Positions 34,996 to 45,490 of a stretch of DNA of 49,689 nt are shown piece by piece. The notes below the pieces were generated by a model. The model did no database searches, was not told where the DNA came from, and saw nothing but the letters and a program-made list of their open reading frames with translations. This stretch comes from Myxococcales bacterium (GTDB lineage: Bacteria; Myxococcota_A; Polyangia; Palsa-1104; JAEUJZ01): assembly GCA_016794465.1 (NCBI GenBank), contig JAEUKA010000084.1:1-49689 (forward strand), read 5' to 3'. The position numbers were made by a program, and so were the translations under genes. Numbering within the stretch: position 1 is the stretch's first letter; the number at the start of each line of letters is the position of its first letter.

Positions 34996-35179
34996 ACCTT
35001 CCTAATGCCTTCAATCCATCGCCCGACGGCGGAATGTTTGCGGACTACCTGCTTTCGAGCTTGATCAACACACGGTCCTGTCGAAGCCCTGCGTGCCAAC
35101 AGCACGTACTTAATCTCACGCTTAATCAGCTCCAACTTGCTCGGTAACCATGAGCTGAATTAAGCCGTCTTGCGACGGA

Positions 35180-36889
35180 GTGAAAAAGTTCGTTGACAGG
35201 ATCGCCAGCGACGATTCATGCGGATGGAGCGGGGGGTTCGACCTAGTACTCGGAAACCCGCCGTGGGACACGCTCAGCCCTGATGCGAAGGAGTTCTTCT
35301 CGCGTTATGACGAGCGAGTTCGCTTCCAATCGAAGGGGGAGCAGGAGATCACGCTCTCAGCAATGCTCCAAGACGTTTCGATCGCTACCGCTTGGGCTCA
35401 GAACCGGCGGAACCTGTTCGCGACGGCATTCTTTCTTAAGGAATCGGGCCGGTATACTCTCTTCGCGCCAGGAAATCTTGGCAAAGGAGACTTCAACGTC
35501 TATAGAATGTTCGTTGAACTCGCTCTCCGGTCGGTACGGGACGGAGGCCGAGCGGCCCAGATCGTACCCGAGGGGCTCTATAGCGGAGCCAATAGTATGG
35601 CTCTCCGAAAGAAACTGTTCGACAGTTTCAGACTCGACTGGCTTCTCGGATTCGAGAACGCGAAGGAGATATGGTTTACCAGTGTGGACTCACGCACGAA
35701 GTTCACTCTCTACAGTGCTTTCCGTGGTGGCCACACCGAAGAATTCCGGGCGGCGTTCTGCATTCGTTCTCCCGATGAACTACGCGCGATCATGGCCGAA
35801 GCAAGTATGAAGCTACCGGTCGCCATGGTCAGGGAGTTTTCGCCCGATGCATTGGCCGTAATGGAGTTCTGCGGACAGCGAGACATCGACATTGCACGGA
35901 AGATGTATCAGCATGCCCCACCGCTCGGTCTGCAGATTCCAGGCACACCGCGCCGAGAATTTCTCCGAGAGCTTGAAAGCGGGCATGTGCAAGAATTATT
36001 GACGGAAGATTCGAGTTGCTTGCCTCACTATGAGGGCCGCATGATTGAGCAGTATGACCATCGGGCTAAAGGCTACTGCTCCGGGCGTGCTCGATCTGCA
36101 GTATGGGCAGAACTGCCCTTTGGGTCGGCTGATAAGGGCATCAAGCCCCAATGGTATGTCCCGCGCGACAAGATTCCAGCGCAGGCTCGTCTGCGCGTCG
36201 ACCAGTATCGCGCTGGATTTTGTGATGTTGCCAGCCCGACAAATGAGCGCACCCTGGTGGCGACCATCATTCCTCCTCAATCTATTGCAGGCGACAAGGT
36301 GCCAACTGTCCTGATGCGATCGCCGAATCCGACGGCAGATTTGCTACTGTGGTTAGCCATTGCGAATAGCTTCACGATGGATTTTCTAGTCAGGATGAAG
36401 GTGAGCCTCAAGATGGCGCTCACGATCCTGGACAGCCTCCCATTTCTCCGGCTTTCTCCAGACGACGCTCGCGCCAAGCGGCTGACCGCCGCAGCGCTCA
36501 GACTCGTATGCACTGGACCAGAGATGATCGGACTGTGGAACCTGATGGCCGCGCAAGGGTTGGTAAGTGAGGTTTCTCTCGAAGGTCCGGTGCCGGGAAT
36601 TATCGACGCGGAGCAACGCCAGAACGCTATTGCAGAGATCGAGGCCGAAGTCGCGATACTCTATGGACTCACGGCCGAGGACGTGGCGTACATCATGGAG
36701 ACGTTTCTCACCGTCAAGCGCAGAGACATTGCCGCGCACGGCGACTACCGCACCAAATACCTCATTCTCGACCGGTACGACCGCATGCAGCAGGCCATCA
36801 TTGCCGGTCAGCCGTACGAAACAGCCCTCGACCAACCTCCATCCGACGCGCGAGTTGCTCATCCGACACGAGGACCAGGAGTCGCATGA
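35180..36889 (+). pseudogene. N-terminally truncated Eco57I-like N6-adenine DNA methyltransferase
   Basis: The 569-residue frame opens only about 26 residues before the catalytic motif NPPW (in LVLGNPPWDT), the adenine-N6 methyltransferase motif IV. The rest resembles the C-terminal half of large Eco57I/PglX-type enzymes, with FNVYRMFVELAL and a target-recognition-like region. The S-adenosylmethionine-binding motif I and the nuclease or helicase part that should precede are missing. In-frame stops (such as TGA at 35156) close the frame upstream, and 34996-35179 holds only noncoding-looking DNA. The normal length is about 900-1300 residues. The GTG at 35180 has GACGGAG just upstream, but a product without motif I should not methylate DNA. 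The stop overlaps the next gene by four bases, so it was once coupled to it. Confidence 0.7.
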
Positions 36890-38319
36890 GCGCGGACGCA
36901 GCGGCTCCGGTTACGCCCATTGACGAACCCAAGAGCCAGTACCTCCACGTCACCACGCATCTGTACGCGGCGTCAGAGCGCTGGGATCTGGTCGTTCTCG
37001 GGCTACCTAACTGCCGCGTGGAGGCCTTGGCCGAGGGCTGTGCCGAGGCACATCTTGAGCCAAACAACCACAACCGCTTTGAGCGGGCCTGCGACTCCTG
37101 CAAGGCACAGATCTACGTCCACCATGACCGCCACATGGCACCCGCGTACGTTGAAGCGGCGCGGACGTTCGTGGAGTCGGCTCCACTGCGCAAAGGCTGT
37201 ACGGGTTACGTCGGAAGAAACGGCGTGCTGGTCATCGTTGGGCCGCGCCGAATCGTTACGACTGCCTATCGCAACCCGCCTAGCGGTGGCCGTCGCAATA
37301 GCAACGAAGACTATGTAAAGGAGATGATCCACGTACTCCGCCGCAAGGCGGCACGCGCGCAGGAGACGAACATGAACCCAAGGCAGCACCGAGCGGCCTT
37401 TCTTGCCACCGAGCTACGACCGCTCCTTGCCAAATTTGCTGATGGCACTCATGATCCAAACGATGCCTATTGGCTGCTAGTTCTTGTCGCGCAAGCTGCT
37501 CAGGTCGCCGCTGATTCGGCAGAACTGCAGGCGCTGCTCTATCAGGCCGAGCGTGCGCAAGTAGCCACGACGCTGCAAAAGCAGGTAAAGCAGCCGGAGC
37601 CAGCGACGCTGCTCGCTTCCTTGCGACAAGAACTCAGCTCCACTGTGGATCCGCAGGGAACGCTGGAAGACGCCCTTTTTGAGCTCGACGACTGGCTAGC
37701 GCTGTGCGAGCTGCGCGGCGATAGCAGCTCAGCACAACAAGTGGCCATGCGTGCGGTCGCCATGCTGGCGCAGTACCCTGACCGGGTCCGTGATCTGGGC
37801 ACACTGGCCATCGCCCAGCTAGACGTATTGCCTGCCCAGGCGTTCGCTCGCGGGCTCTGGCAAACCGTGGCACAAGCAGACGCTGCCAGCGGCGCGCTGA
37901 GCCTGATCGGCGGCGTGGTGCAGCGAATCATCTCGCTTCTCGAATGGGCGACGGTCTTGCAAGCGCTGCGGCCCAAGTCAGCGGCACCGCGAGTAAAGGG
38001 GGAGCCGTTCGAAGGCAGCTGGTTCGACTGCTATCAGGTGGGCACGGAACTCATCGTCCAGGTGCAGCTGCCCGCAGGCCAGCGCCTTCGCGGAGCGCCT
38101 CAACTAACGCTACTTTCTGCAGAGGGTACCCGCAGCCTGCCGGTCCAGGTCAATCTTCAGAAGCCAGGCAGTGTCTGGTTGAGCCTGGGGACGGAAGAGC
38201 AGCTGGCCAAGTCGCTTGGCCAAGTCCGTGAGGCGCTCGGTGTTACGGTGGAGCAGCTAGAAAGTGTCCACATCCAACTGGAGTTGGAGCCTGAAGCAAA
38301 TGCGGAACGCGACGGCTGA
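36886..38319 (+). CDS. unknown protein of a methyltransferase/NACHT operon
   Basis: I do not recognise this 477-residue protein. The N-terminal 150 residues contain scattered Cys and His (CRVEALAEGCAEAH, then CDSCKAQIYVHHDRH), which might bind a metal, followed by an Arg/Lys-rich patch (GGRRNSNED and after). The middle (about 165-370) is helical, Ala- and Gln-rich, perhaps a repeat scaffold. The last 100 residues look beta-rich (SWFDCYQVGTELIVQVQL). No membrane segment or signal peptide is visible. It starts inside the stop of the truncated methyltransferase (ATGA overlap) and overlaps the following Lon-NACHT gene by about 20 bases, so the three genes form one translationally coupled unit. 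It could be a specificity or adaptor subunit. Confidence 0.75.
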   Translation: MSADAAAPVTPIDEPKSQYLHVTTHLYAASERWDLVVLGLPNCRVEALAEGCAEAHLEPNNHNRFERACDSCKAQIYVHHDRHMAPAYVEAARTFVESAPLRKGCTGYVGRNGVLVIVGPRRIVTTAYRNPPSGGRRNSNEDYVKEMIHVLRRKAARAQETNMNPRQHRAAFLATELRPLLAKFADGTHDPNDAYWLLVLVAQAAQVAADSAELQALLYQAERAQVATTLQKQVKQPEPATLLASLRQELSSTVDPQGTLEDALFELDDWLALCELRGDSSSAQQVAMRAVAMLAQYPDRVRDLGTLAIAQLDVLPAQAFARGLWQTVAQADAASGALSLIGGVVQRIISLLEWATVLQALRPKSAAPRVKGEPFEGSWFDCYQVGTELIVQVQLPAGQRLRGAPQLTLLSAEGTRSLPVQVNLQKPGSVWLSLGTEEQLAKSLGQVREALGVTVEQLESVHIQLELEPEANAERDG

Positions 38320-41300
38320 CCAGGCGATCGTCGCACACTACCTGACGTCAGGCCAGCTTCCATGGAAGACGCGAGAGCTGCGTGCTCTGGGACAAGCGCT
38401 CCCGCGTGCCGCCGAGCAGTGGTTCGCACTCCAGGCACCAGAAGCCGAAGCCCTGGCCCACGCCCTGCGCGAACGACTGTGGACGGCAGCTCAGGCGAAT
38501 AAGGCCTGGGAACTCGCAACCGGCTGGCCAACCCTCATTGCTGGGTGCATAGCGGCGACTGAGGTCCTGGGCATAGCGAATCCAGATTCGGACAGGATCC
38601 ATTACCAGAGTCCGATCCGGACCGAGCTGGAAGCCGTGCGACAGCCCGCTGTCTACGTCCTCGTGCAAGGCGGCGAGCCCACCAGAGTACTCTGGGCGGA
38701 CCGAGGAGCGGGTGAGCCTCAGCCGATAGCATCGCAATCGCCGCAAGCCCAGAGCTGCGCCACGTTGGCCCAGACACTGCTGCGCCACCCGGGTCACCCG
38801 GTCTGGCGGCTGAGGGAGCCGGTCGGAGGCGACTCCCAGATGGCGGGTTTGCTGCTGCGTCTGATCGTCGATCTTGCATTGCCGAAGTCGCTGCACGGGG
38901 ATTCGATTGGTATCACGGGAACGCTAGATCCCGATGGCAACCTGCTTCCAGTGGAGGGAGTCACTGATAAAGTGAATCGCTTCATCTCGAAGTTTCATAG
39001 CGGTCCCTGCTTCGTGCCAGCCTCCAACTGGGCAGAGCTACAGGAGTTACGCCCACGCGCATTCGGAGATAGTTTCAAAATACATCAGGGCGTGATGCAG
39101 CCATCGGGCAGGTTGTCCGAGACGGTTTGGCAGAGACTGTACCCTGTGCACAGCATCACCGAGTTGCTTGTCCGCTTCGGGATTGTCTTAGAGCACATAC
39201 CGGCAACCCGTCTCTTTCGCGACATCCGCGCCCAGGCGAGCTATGTCACCGACTGGCGCGGCATCAAGAAGAGAGCGGACGAAATCATTCCTCTCCAGCT
39301 TCAGGACCTCGACCACAAGCCCGATCGCAACGATCCTCTTACTGATCTCCTCAGCCGGTTGAGTCCCATTGATATGGCAACACGCTTCTGCACTCCCATC
39401 GGTGGGCTGACAAACGATGGCGATACACGGGGAGCTGCCTTGTCAGGGCGTCCGGGGGCTGGCAAATCGATGGTGATGCGCCGTCTGCTATTCGATCTCA
39501 ATGTGGGAGGCTGGCAGCTTGATGGACCGGCGATCCTCACCAACGCCCGAAGAATGCGGGTTGGAGAAACCTGGGCCCACGCTCTGGCTAGGCAACTTCG
39601 GCCCCAGAAATGGGATGCAGACCAAATCGCAGAAATACTGACTGGGCCGGGCATGCGTGGCGGAATCTGGCTCCTCCTAGATGGCCTCGACGAGCTGCCA
39701 TTGCGCCAACGTCGAAGTGTGCTGGGAGCCCTACGGGAATGGCCAGGGCGATTTGTCCTTGCGGCGCGAAAGCTGCGTCAGACTGAGCGGTTTGCCGGAA
39801 TTCTACGGCTTGGGATTAAGGATCTTACCGCCGAAGCTCAGAAGAAGCTGCTGGAACTGGAACAGCGTAAGGACATCCAGGACGCGCTCGATGCGATTCG
39901 TAAACCGGATTGGTCAGTTGGACATGAGCGGCGAAAAGATGCTGTCAGTTGGCGCGTGCGCGAGCCGGACCCGCTTCCACCTGCACAGCAGATGCTAACT
40001 GAGCTCGCGATGACTCCACTTGGCATCTCGCTGTTAGCGACGACGACGCAGCCAGGGCAACTATTGCCCGAGGGTCGCGCTCAGCTCTTGCGCCAAGGCA
40101 TCGGACACTTGATAGAACGGGCTGAGTCTGATCAGCGGATATCCGAAGAAGAGCGACTCATTTTTGAAGGGGCCGGAGTGGGCCTGATCGGAGCTGCCGC
40201 ATGGTCCATGTTGCGAGATGGGCGTGCCGTGTTGACCAGCGAGGATCTCCGGTGGGCGCGCACGCAGCTACATCTGCCTCCCGAAGAGTACCGATCTGTA
40301 AGCAGAGTCCTGTCGGCGAGCGGCTTCGTGCAGCCAATTGGATCTGGTCACTACGAATTCAGCCATAAGTCATTCGCCGAGTACTGCTCTGCTGTGTTCC
40401 TGCTGGCGCAGCCACTACTGCACGATGACCTATTGAGTCGAATCGGTGAGCCGGGAGTGGATGAAATTGTATTGCACCTGTGCGTGCTGTCCCGAGATCT
40501 GACACCCTGGCTGCGTCGGCTTATGACAACTGGCGACCGCCCACTGTCCGCGTTGTCGTTGGCCATCCGAGCACTGGCTGAGTGTCAGGTTGACGCAGTT
40601 GCAGCCGAGGACCTGTCTTCGGTACTCGGACTTCGACTGCGGCTGCTCAGCTGGTTCCCTGGTCAAGACCTTCCGGGCGACCTTGGTCGTCCGGGCAGCG
40701 TTTGGGAAGTACTGGGGCGCTTCTCGTCATCGCTGAGGACCCGTGTTGATTCACTCATTTCAGCGTGTCATCCAGAGGTGAAGCGGTGGCTAGAAGATCC
40801 ACCGGCTTTCCAGATCCAACGGGGAGACTACTCGCTCAAGAGTGACTACTACCAGGAACCTGACTGGCGGCACGGCGACAAAGATAATTGGAAGCTCCAC
40901 CGAGAGATAGCGGAGCAGATCTACTTGGCCCTAAGGCCACCAGTCCCTTTGCGCAGTGTCCTCCGCTTTCGCAACGGGAAGGAAATTCTAGTTGCGCGCG
41001 GCCAAGGCGATTGGTTCATTGAACTCGAACCTTTCCTTGACTCGCCGGAGCCGTACTTGCGAGAAGTGGCGGAAGATGTCTGGCTGAAAGCGGCGCCACT
41101 ATCACGTCGCATTGAACTCCTGAGCTGCCTTCATGACTATATCCACGGATGGCACCCCGAGCGCTTCAAAAAGCGAAGAGAGGAAATCATCGGTGCTGTC
41201 CTTGAGGGCGGAACCCCGCTTCAGCAGCAAGAGGCGCTGGCGCGGGCGGCCATCTCGATTGTTAGGTTTGGCGGCAATTCCGAGGATTCCCAGTCCTTGA

Positions 41301-44149
41301 TGGACGCGAGACTCTGGTCGCAAGAGGACGCGCCGATCGGCCTTGCCCCCATACGTGCAGAGGTCTGGCTCAAGAACTGGGACTGGGGATGGCGGTCGGG
41401 CTTGCTGGGGAACGAGGATGGCTCGGCCCTAGAAGAACTCTATGAACGGTTCCTTCGTGACGAAAACGAGGCGGCCCGTTGGCGGGCGCTAGTCGCCATC
41501 CGTAACCTCTGCAGTGGGCGCTTGACTCAATCCCATCGCTTGAACAAGAGGAACGTAACCGCCAACGACGAAGAGAAGCTGGCTCTGCGGGCTCGGCAGC
41601 GTCGCGTAGCAGAGGCCCGGACCATGCTTGCAGATTCCGATCGAGCCGTGCGCATCGAAGCGTTGCAGTTTCTTCTGGATCAAGGCGAGCATCTCTCAGC
41701 ACCGGAGCTGACACCGTTTTGCCTTTCGATCAATCCCCAGGAACGCTGGGTTGGTCTGGCTGCAGCAAACAAGCAAGGCCAACAATTACAACTTGAATAC
41801 CTCGTGGAACTCCTGGTCGAGGAAGAGACGAACACGCAGCAGTCAACTCCTTACGCAGAGCGACACACTCCCGCGTGCACTCCCAGCAAGCTGGCGATCG
41901 AAAGGCATGGTAAGGGGGCACGAGACAAACTGCTCGACTGGGCGCGGGGGCTCTATCGTTCCAAGGAGAACCGACAATACTTGTACGAGCAGCTTGATAG
42001 TAGAAGGTTAGGAGTCGTTGCCAGGGCGCTTTTGACGGAGGGGTATTCCGATCGCCAAGTTCCACTTTCGGAATTGGCAGCACTGTTGTCAGGTGACCGT
42101 CCTGAGCAGCGCCTCTGGGCAGCTAACGTTTTGGCAGGCAACCATCGCGAGCAAGAACGACTGCAGCTTCTACTGACCCTTGTGCACGACTCAGATCCAG
42201 CAATCGCAGCTCATGCAAAGCGTATTGTGGAGCAGCAGGAGCGTGACGCTCAGTGGATTCAGCAGCGGCAGCAATCGGCGATGGCGGCAGCCGCCCGTTT
42301 GGTCCCCGTCGTGGAGTTGGATCACTCACTTGTGAATGGCTACCCCGATCTCCTGGGGCTCAACCGTAACCAAGAACCTGAGCGCCGAGAGCCGTTCGCC
42401 ATGAAAAGCCTCGATTCCTTTACCTCCTTTGAAGCGCTGTGGGCGGCGCTTCGGGAACACCCGATCGAGCTGGAGTCGTTCCAGACCGTCGACTATGAGG
42501 GCAAGGACGACAGGTATGACCACATCGAGCATGTCGCGGAGCTGGCCGCGCACCAGAATCTCGAAAGACTCAGTCCCTTCACGAAGAAAATCTATTCCCT
42601 CTATCAGCCCCAGTACAGAGCAGTCTGCCTGAAGGACTTAGGTCATCCATTGGTCGGGCTGTTTGCTGAGTTGATACTCACCGGCGAACCGCCCGCTGCC
42701 GACCTACTACCGCTGGTGGCTCGCGATGAGAAATCAGCTATTCGGGTTGCGCGGATCAGCAAAGGTACATTGCTGGCCGCTGGCGCCATCAACGCCTTCA
42801 TCGACGCGGCAGTGGCTGGCTCACTCGGCGTTCAATCAGACGAGGACCATACCAGCGATGAACCGAGCCTATTTCTAGGCACACCGCCGGTCTGGTTGCC
42901 TCAGTTTGAGGCCCTGGCTGGTCTCGAAGGCATCATTCGACTTCTGCAGGCGCGGCTGCCAGTACGAACCTCTGCCGTGGTCTTGAAGTACTTGGATGGG
43001 CGGCTTCGCAATTCGGTCAAGGACATCTCTGAGGCGGTCCGCTCACAGGTCTTGGCGTGGGCACGCGTTGCGGCACAAGAATCTAAACAGGTCATCGCCC
43101 AGTTGGTGGCACTGCACGTCCTTGCAGCGCTGGGTGAAGGGCAGGATGCAGACACCTGGGCTGAGATTCTGGACAAAGGTTCTCCAGAGATGCCGGAGCT
43201 GGCATTCCGAGACGCCGTGCACATCATTGGGCAACACGGAAATGTACGACACGTGGGATTACTTCGGAAGCTGCTCACGCGTCCTGCAGCTCGGGTTGCA
43301 GTAGCGGCGCTCACCGCGTTGAGTGCCATCGGGACGGAGCAGGAAGTCGAGCTGTTCCTGGAGCGCGTCGATGGCATGTGGATGCTGAGGCACCGCCCGC
43401 CACCGAGGGGATTCGACAGTATGACGTTGCCGACAGACGCCAGAATCGCCGCCATCCGGGGGATCATTTGTCACGGAAGCCGCCATCATGCGTTGCTGCT
43501 GGCCAAGCATCTGCTCGACGAAGCCGCTTCTCGCTACACTGGTGGCCGGCGCGGAAGCCTCAAGACAGTGACAGTGATCGAGAACAATGGGCTAGTTATC
43601 ACTCGATTCATTCAGGGCGGGTCCGTCGGTTTTTCTGTCCAGACAGGGCCCAATGAGCACCAATACTACGACTTTCGTCCCTTAGATGGGTCAGTGCTAG
43701 AGGCATCGCGGCAATATGGTCGCCATCCCGAGCATGCCCTGCTGGTACTCGGCGCACTGCTCACCGATCCCGGCGATACATCCTATGGCATCAATGTTTC
43801 TGGCTTTGATGAGTCGGTGGATGAGGAAAGCAAGATCCCAGGTTTGGCACAGGAAGCCATTGCCGAGATCATCCGCCGCACGGATCGCGAGGAAGTCCGC
43901 CGGGCCTTCGTTGAAAGTGTGCTCTGGGGGGGGCCAGCCGCCGAGCTAGCTCGAGCAGAGCTGGACCGGCTTGGCGGGCCGCAAAAGAAGGACATCCCGC
44001 TGTTGATGGAGCATCTGGAGGAGCATCCAGACAGCCAAGAAGGTCTAGCACTGTTCACCGAACTCGCACCGATAGAGCGCGAGTTGGTTGCGATTTGGAC
44101 GAACCATAACTGTCCATGGTGGCCCGGCACCCCATCCCTATCAAGGTAG
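38300..44149 (+). CDS. Lon-like domain - NACHT NTPase - helical (HEAT-like) repeat protein
   Basis: A 1949-residue protein. Residues about 100-300 resemble the Lon (S16) protease domain: GDSQMAG matches the catalytic-serine loop (Ser179), followed by GITGTLDPDGNLLPVEGVTDK, like the Lon stretch ending GGLKEK. The usual Lys position reads Thr222, with Lys224 two residues on, so activity is uncertain. A NACHT-type STAND NTPase follows: Walker A GRPGAGKSM at 383-391, Walker B LLLDGLDEL at 458-466, and FSHKSFAEYC near 687. From about 900 to the end are helical repeats, HEAT-like, as in antiviral NACHT proteins. I chose ATG 38300 (20-base overlap with the gene before) over GTG 38264, which overlaps more. 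Likely role: ligand-sensing immune NTPase whose effector is a Lon-like protease. Confidence 0.8.
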   Translation: MRNATADQAIVAHYLTSGQLPWKTRELRALGQALPRAAEQWFALQAPEAEALAHALRERLWTAAQANKAWELATGWPTLIAGCIAATEVLGIANPDSDRIHYQSPIRTELEAVRQPAVYVLVQGGEPTRVLWADRGAGEPQPIASQSPQAQSCATLAQTLLRHPGHPVWRLREPVGGDSQMAGLLLRLIVDLALPKSLHGDSIGITGTLDPDGNLLPVEGVTDKVNRFISKFHSGPCFVPASNWAELQELRPRAFGDSFKIHQGVMQPSGRLSETVWQRLYPVHSITELLVRFGIVLEHIPATRLFRDIRAQASYVTDWRGIKKRADEIIPLQLQDLDHKPDRNDPLTDLLSRLSPIDMATRFCTPIGGLTNDGDTRGAALSGRPGAGKSMVMRRLLFDLNVGGWQLDGPAILTNARRMRVGETWAHALARQLRPQKWDADQIAEILTGPGMRGGIWLLLDGLDELPLRQRRSVLGALREWPGRFVLAARKLRQTERFAGILRLGIKDLTAEAQKKLLELEQRKDIQDALDAIRKPDWSVGHERRKDAVSWRVREPDPLPPAQQMLTELAMTPLGISLLATTTQPGQLLPEGRAQLLRQGIGHLIERAESDQRISEEERLIFEGAGVGLIGAAAWSMLRDGRAVLTSEDLRWARTQLHLPPEEYRSVSRVLSASGFVQPIGSGHYEFSHKSFAEYCSAVFLLAQPLLHDDLLSRIGEPGVDEIVLHLCVLSRDLTPWLRRLMTTGDRPLSALSLAIRALAECQVDAVAAEDLSSVLGLRLRLLSWFPGQDLPGDLGRPGSVWEVLGRFSSSLRTRVDSLISACHPEVKRWLEDPPAFQIQRGDYSLKSDYYQEPDWRHGDKDNWKLHREIAEQIYLALRPPVPLRSVLRFRNGKEILVARGQGDWFIELEPFLDSPEPYLREVAEDVWLKAAPLSRRIELLSCLHDYIHGWHPERFKKRREEIIGAVLEGGTPLQQQEALARAAISIVRFGGNSEDSQSLMDARLWSQEDAPIGLAPIRAEVWLKNWDWGWRSGLLGNEDGSALEELYERFLRDENEAARWRALVAIRNLCSGRLTQSHRLNKRNVTANDEEKLALRARQRRVAEARTMLADSDRAVRIEALQFLLDQGEHLSAPELTPFCLSINPQERWVGLAAANKQGQQLQLEYLVELLVEEETNTQQSTPYAERHTPACTPSKLAIERHGKGARDKLLDWARGLYRSKENRQYLYEQLDSRRLGVVARALLTEGYSDRQVPLSELAALLSGDRPEQRLWAANVLAGNHREQERLQLLLTLVHDSDPAIAAHAKRIVEQQERDAQWIQQRQQSAMAAAARLVPVVELDHSLVNGYPDLLGLNRNQEPERREPFAMKSLDSFTSFEALWAALREHPIELESFQTVDYEGKDDRYDHIEHVAELAAHQNLERLSPFTKKIYSLYQPQYRAVCLKDLGHPLVGLFAELILTGEPPAADLLPLVARDEKSAIRVARISKGTLLAAGAINAFIDAAVAGSLGVQSDEDHTSDEPSLFLGTPPVWLPQFEALAGLEGIIRLLQARLPVRTSAVVLKYLDGRLRNSVKDISEAVRSQVLAWARVAAQESKQVIAQLVALHVLAALGEGQDADTWAEILDKGSPEMPELAFRDAVHIIGQHGNVRHVGLLRKLLTRPAARVAVAALTALSAIGTEQEVELFLERVDGMWMLRHRPPPRGFDSMTLPTDARIAAIRGIICHGSRHHALLLAKHLLDEAASRYTGGRRGSLKTVTVIENNGLVITRFIQGGSVGFSVQTGPNEHQYYDFRPLDGSVLEASRQYGRHPEHALLVLGALLTDPGDTSYGINVSGFDESVDEESKIPGLAQEAIAEIIRRTDREEVRRAFVESVLWGGPAAELARAELDRLGGPQKKDIPLLMEHLEEHPDSQEGLALFTELAPIERELVAIWTNHNCPWWPGTPSLSR

Positions 44150-44356
44150 CCTCCTTGCGTCATCAACGCACTGTCATCAGTAAGTAAAGTGTCCGGTGGT
44201 TTGTAGTAAGTGGTGTGTCCGCTTTTGGTTTTGGGAAATGGGAGAAAAATCTGAGCCCGTCGTCGAGGCTGTGGGTAAGTGGGCAACCTGCAAGGTTGTC
44301 CAAGCTCCTGGGGTCAAGCCGACGGGCTTGTCCCTGGGAGCGGCTTATCCACAGCC

Positions 44357-45403
44357 TTAGGCCGCGCGCCGCATCGCAACCGCTGTCGACCGCAGTTCCT
44401 GTCCGTCCGAGCTGTAGCGCCCCAGACAGTGCGGCCCGTGGTACACGCTCAGCGTCTGGTCCAGATGCCGGTACACTTGCACCCGGCACTTGGCGTACGT
44501 GTATCGCTGCTTGGAGCTCGGAATTTGCAGTCTCTTTCCCTCGAAGGACACCGTGTTGTCGTTCTGCACCTGCCGCTGATCTACGTGCGCAAAGATCCGC
44601 TCCAAGTCCCGTCCCACCACCGGAACAAAGGCACTCCCTTCCTCTGTGGCTTTCACCATCAGGTGCTGGTTGTGCCACGGCTTGAACACCTCCTGCAGAT
44701 ACCGATTCGCTTCTCTCATCGTCGTGATTCCGGCCCTCCTGAGCTCCTGCGGCAGCCGTCCCTGCCAGGTCTGCCACAGCCTCTCCCCGCGGCCTCTGGC
44801 CTGCGGGCTGTACGCCACGATGAGCTCGATTCCCAGCTCCTCCAGAGCTCTCTGTACCTGCGTTTTAAAGCTCCGGTCCGGCTCGCCTCCGGCCTTGGGT
44901 GTGTACACGAAATGACTCGCGCGATCCGTGTACAGAGAACAGAAAATCCCGTGCTCCTGCACGACCTCCTTGAGCACTCCCATTACGCTCTCTGTTCCTT
45001 CCTGCTCCACCATCTCGACCGAATACACTTCGCTGGTTGCGTCGTCGAGAACGACCAGCAGATCCTGGTACCCCGCCTCCTCTCCTAACCACTGGTGAGT
45101 GCTTCCGTCCAGGTGCATCATCATTCCGGGCAGAGGCCAGATCGGCGACCGTTTTGTATCCAAGGTTCGCTGTCGTCGCTGAGGCTCGCAACAGCTCTCC
45201 CAACCGGTGGACCTGTTATGAACGGCGAAGATAATCCCTTTTTCGACTCTCAACAGCGACAATAGCGACTCTGTGCCAACCGAATGGCTCCGAAGAGCGC
45301 TCCTCACAGAGCACGTACCTAAGGCTTTCAACTCGTCTGCACTTGGCCATTGTTCGACATGGACTCTTTCCCCGTCAGCGGCACGACTGCGTGCTTTCCT
45401 CAA
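44357..45403 (-). CDS. IS1202/ISNCY-like DDE transposase
   Basis: This 348-residue protein has a retroviral-integrase-type catalytic core. The three acidic residues sit in MHLDGSTHQWL (Asp), LYTDRASHF (Asp) and ARGRGERLWQT (Glu), a pattern of the ISNCY/IS1202 group. Downstream motifs NRYLQEVFKPWHN and NDNTVSFEGKRLQIP also fit. Family members are usually longer, with an N-terminal helix-turn-helix; here residues 1-85 show no clear one, so the gene may be 5'-truncated or frameshifted. I could not find convincing terminal inverted repeats in 44150-44356 or beyond 45403. The 207 bases between the NACHT gene and this one show nothing else. It marks the edge of block 3. Confidence 0.85.
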   Translation of the reverse strand: MRKARSRAADGERVHVEQWPSADELKALGTCSVRSALRSHSVGTESLLSLLRVEKGIIFAVHNRSTGWESCCEPQRRQRTLDTKRSPIWPLPGMMMHLDGSTHQWLGEEAGYQDLLVVLDDATSEVYSVEMVEQEGTESVMGVLKEVVQEHGIFCSLYTDRASHFVYTPKAGGEPDRSFKTQVQRALEELGIELIVAYSPQARGRGERLWQTWQGRLPQELRRAGITTMREANRYLQEVFKPWHNQHLMVKATEEGSAFVPVVGRDLERIFAHVDQRQVQNDNTVSFEGKRLQIPSSKQRYTYAKCRVQVYRHLDQTLSVYHGPHCLGRYSSDGQELRSTAVAMRRAA

Positions 45404-45490
45404 CTTCCATACGTCCTCCTCTCAAACGGCGAGACATGGGGCACGCGGGCGCGCGGCGACTCCCTCCAGACCGGGCGGAGTGTGTCCTAC

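Noticed and set aside
35180..44149. BREX system (PglX-like methyltransferase with a Lon-like protein)
   Set aside because: No PglZ phosphatase or BrxC ATPase is present, the Lon-like domain sits in a NACHT protein unlike BrxL, and the methyltransferase is truncated.
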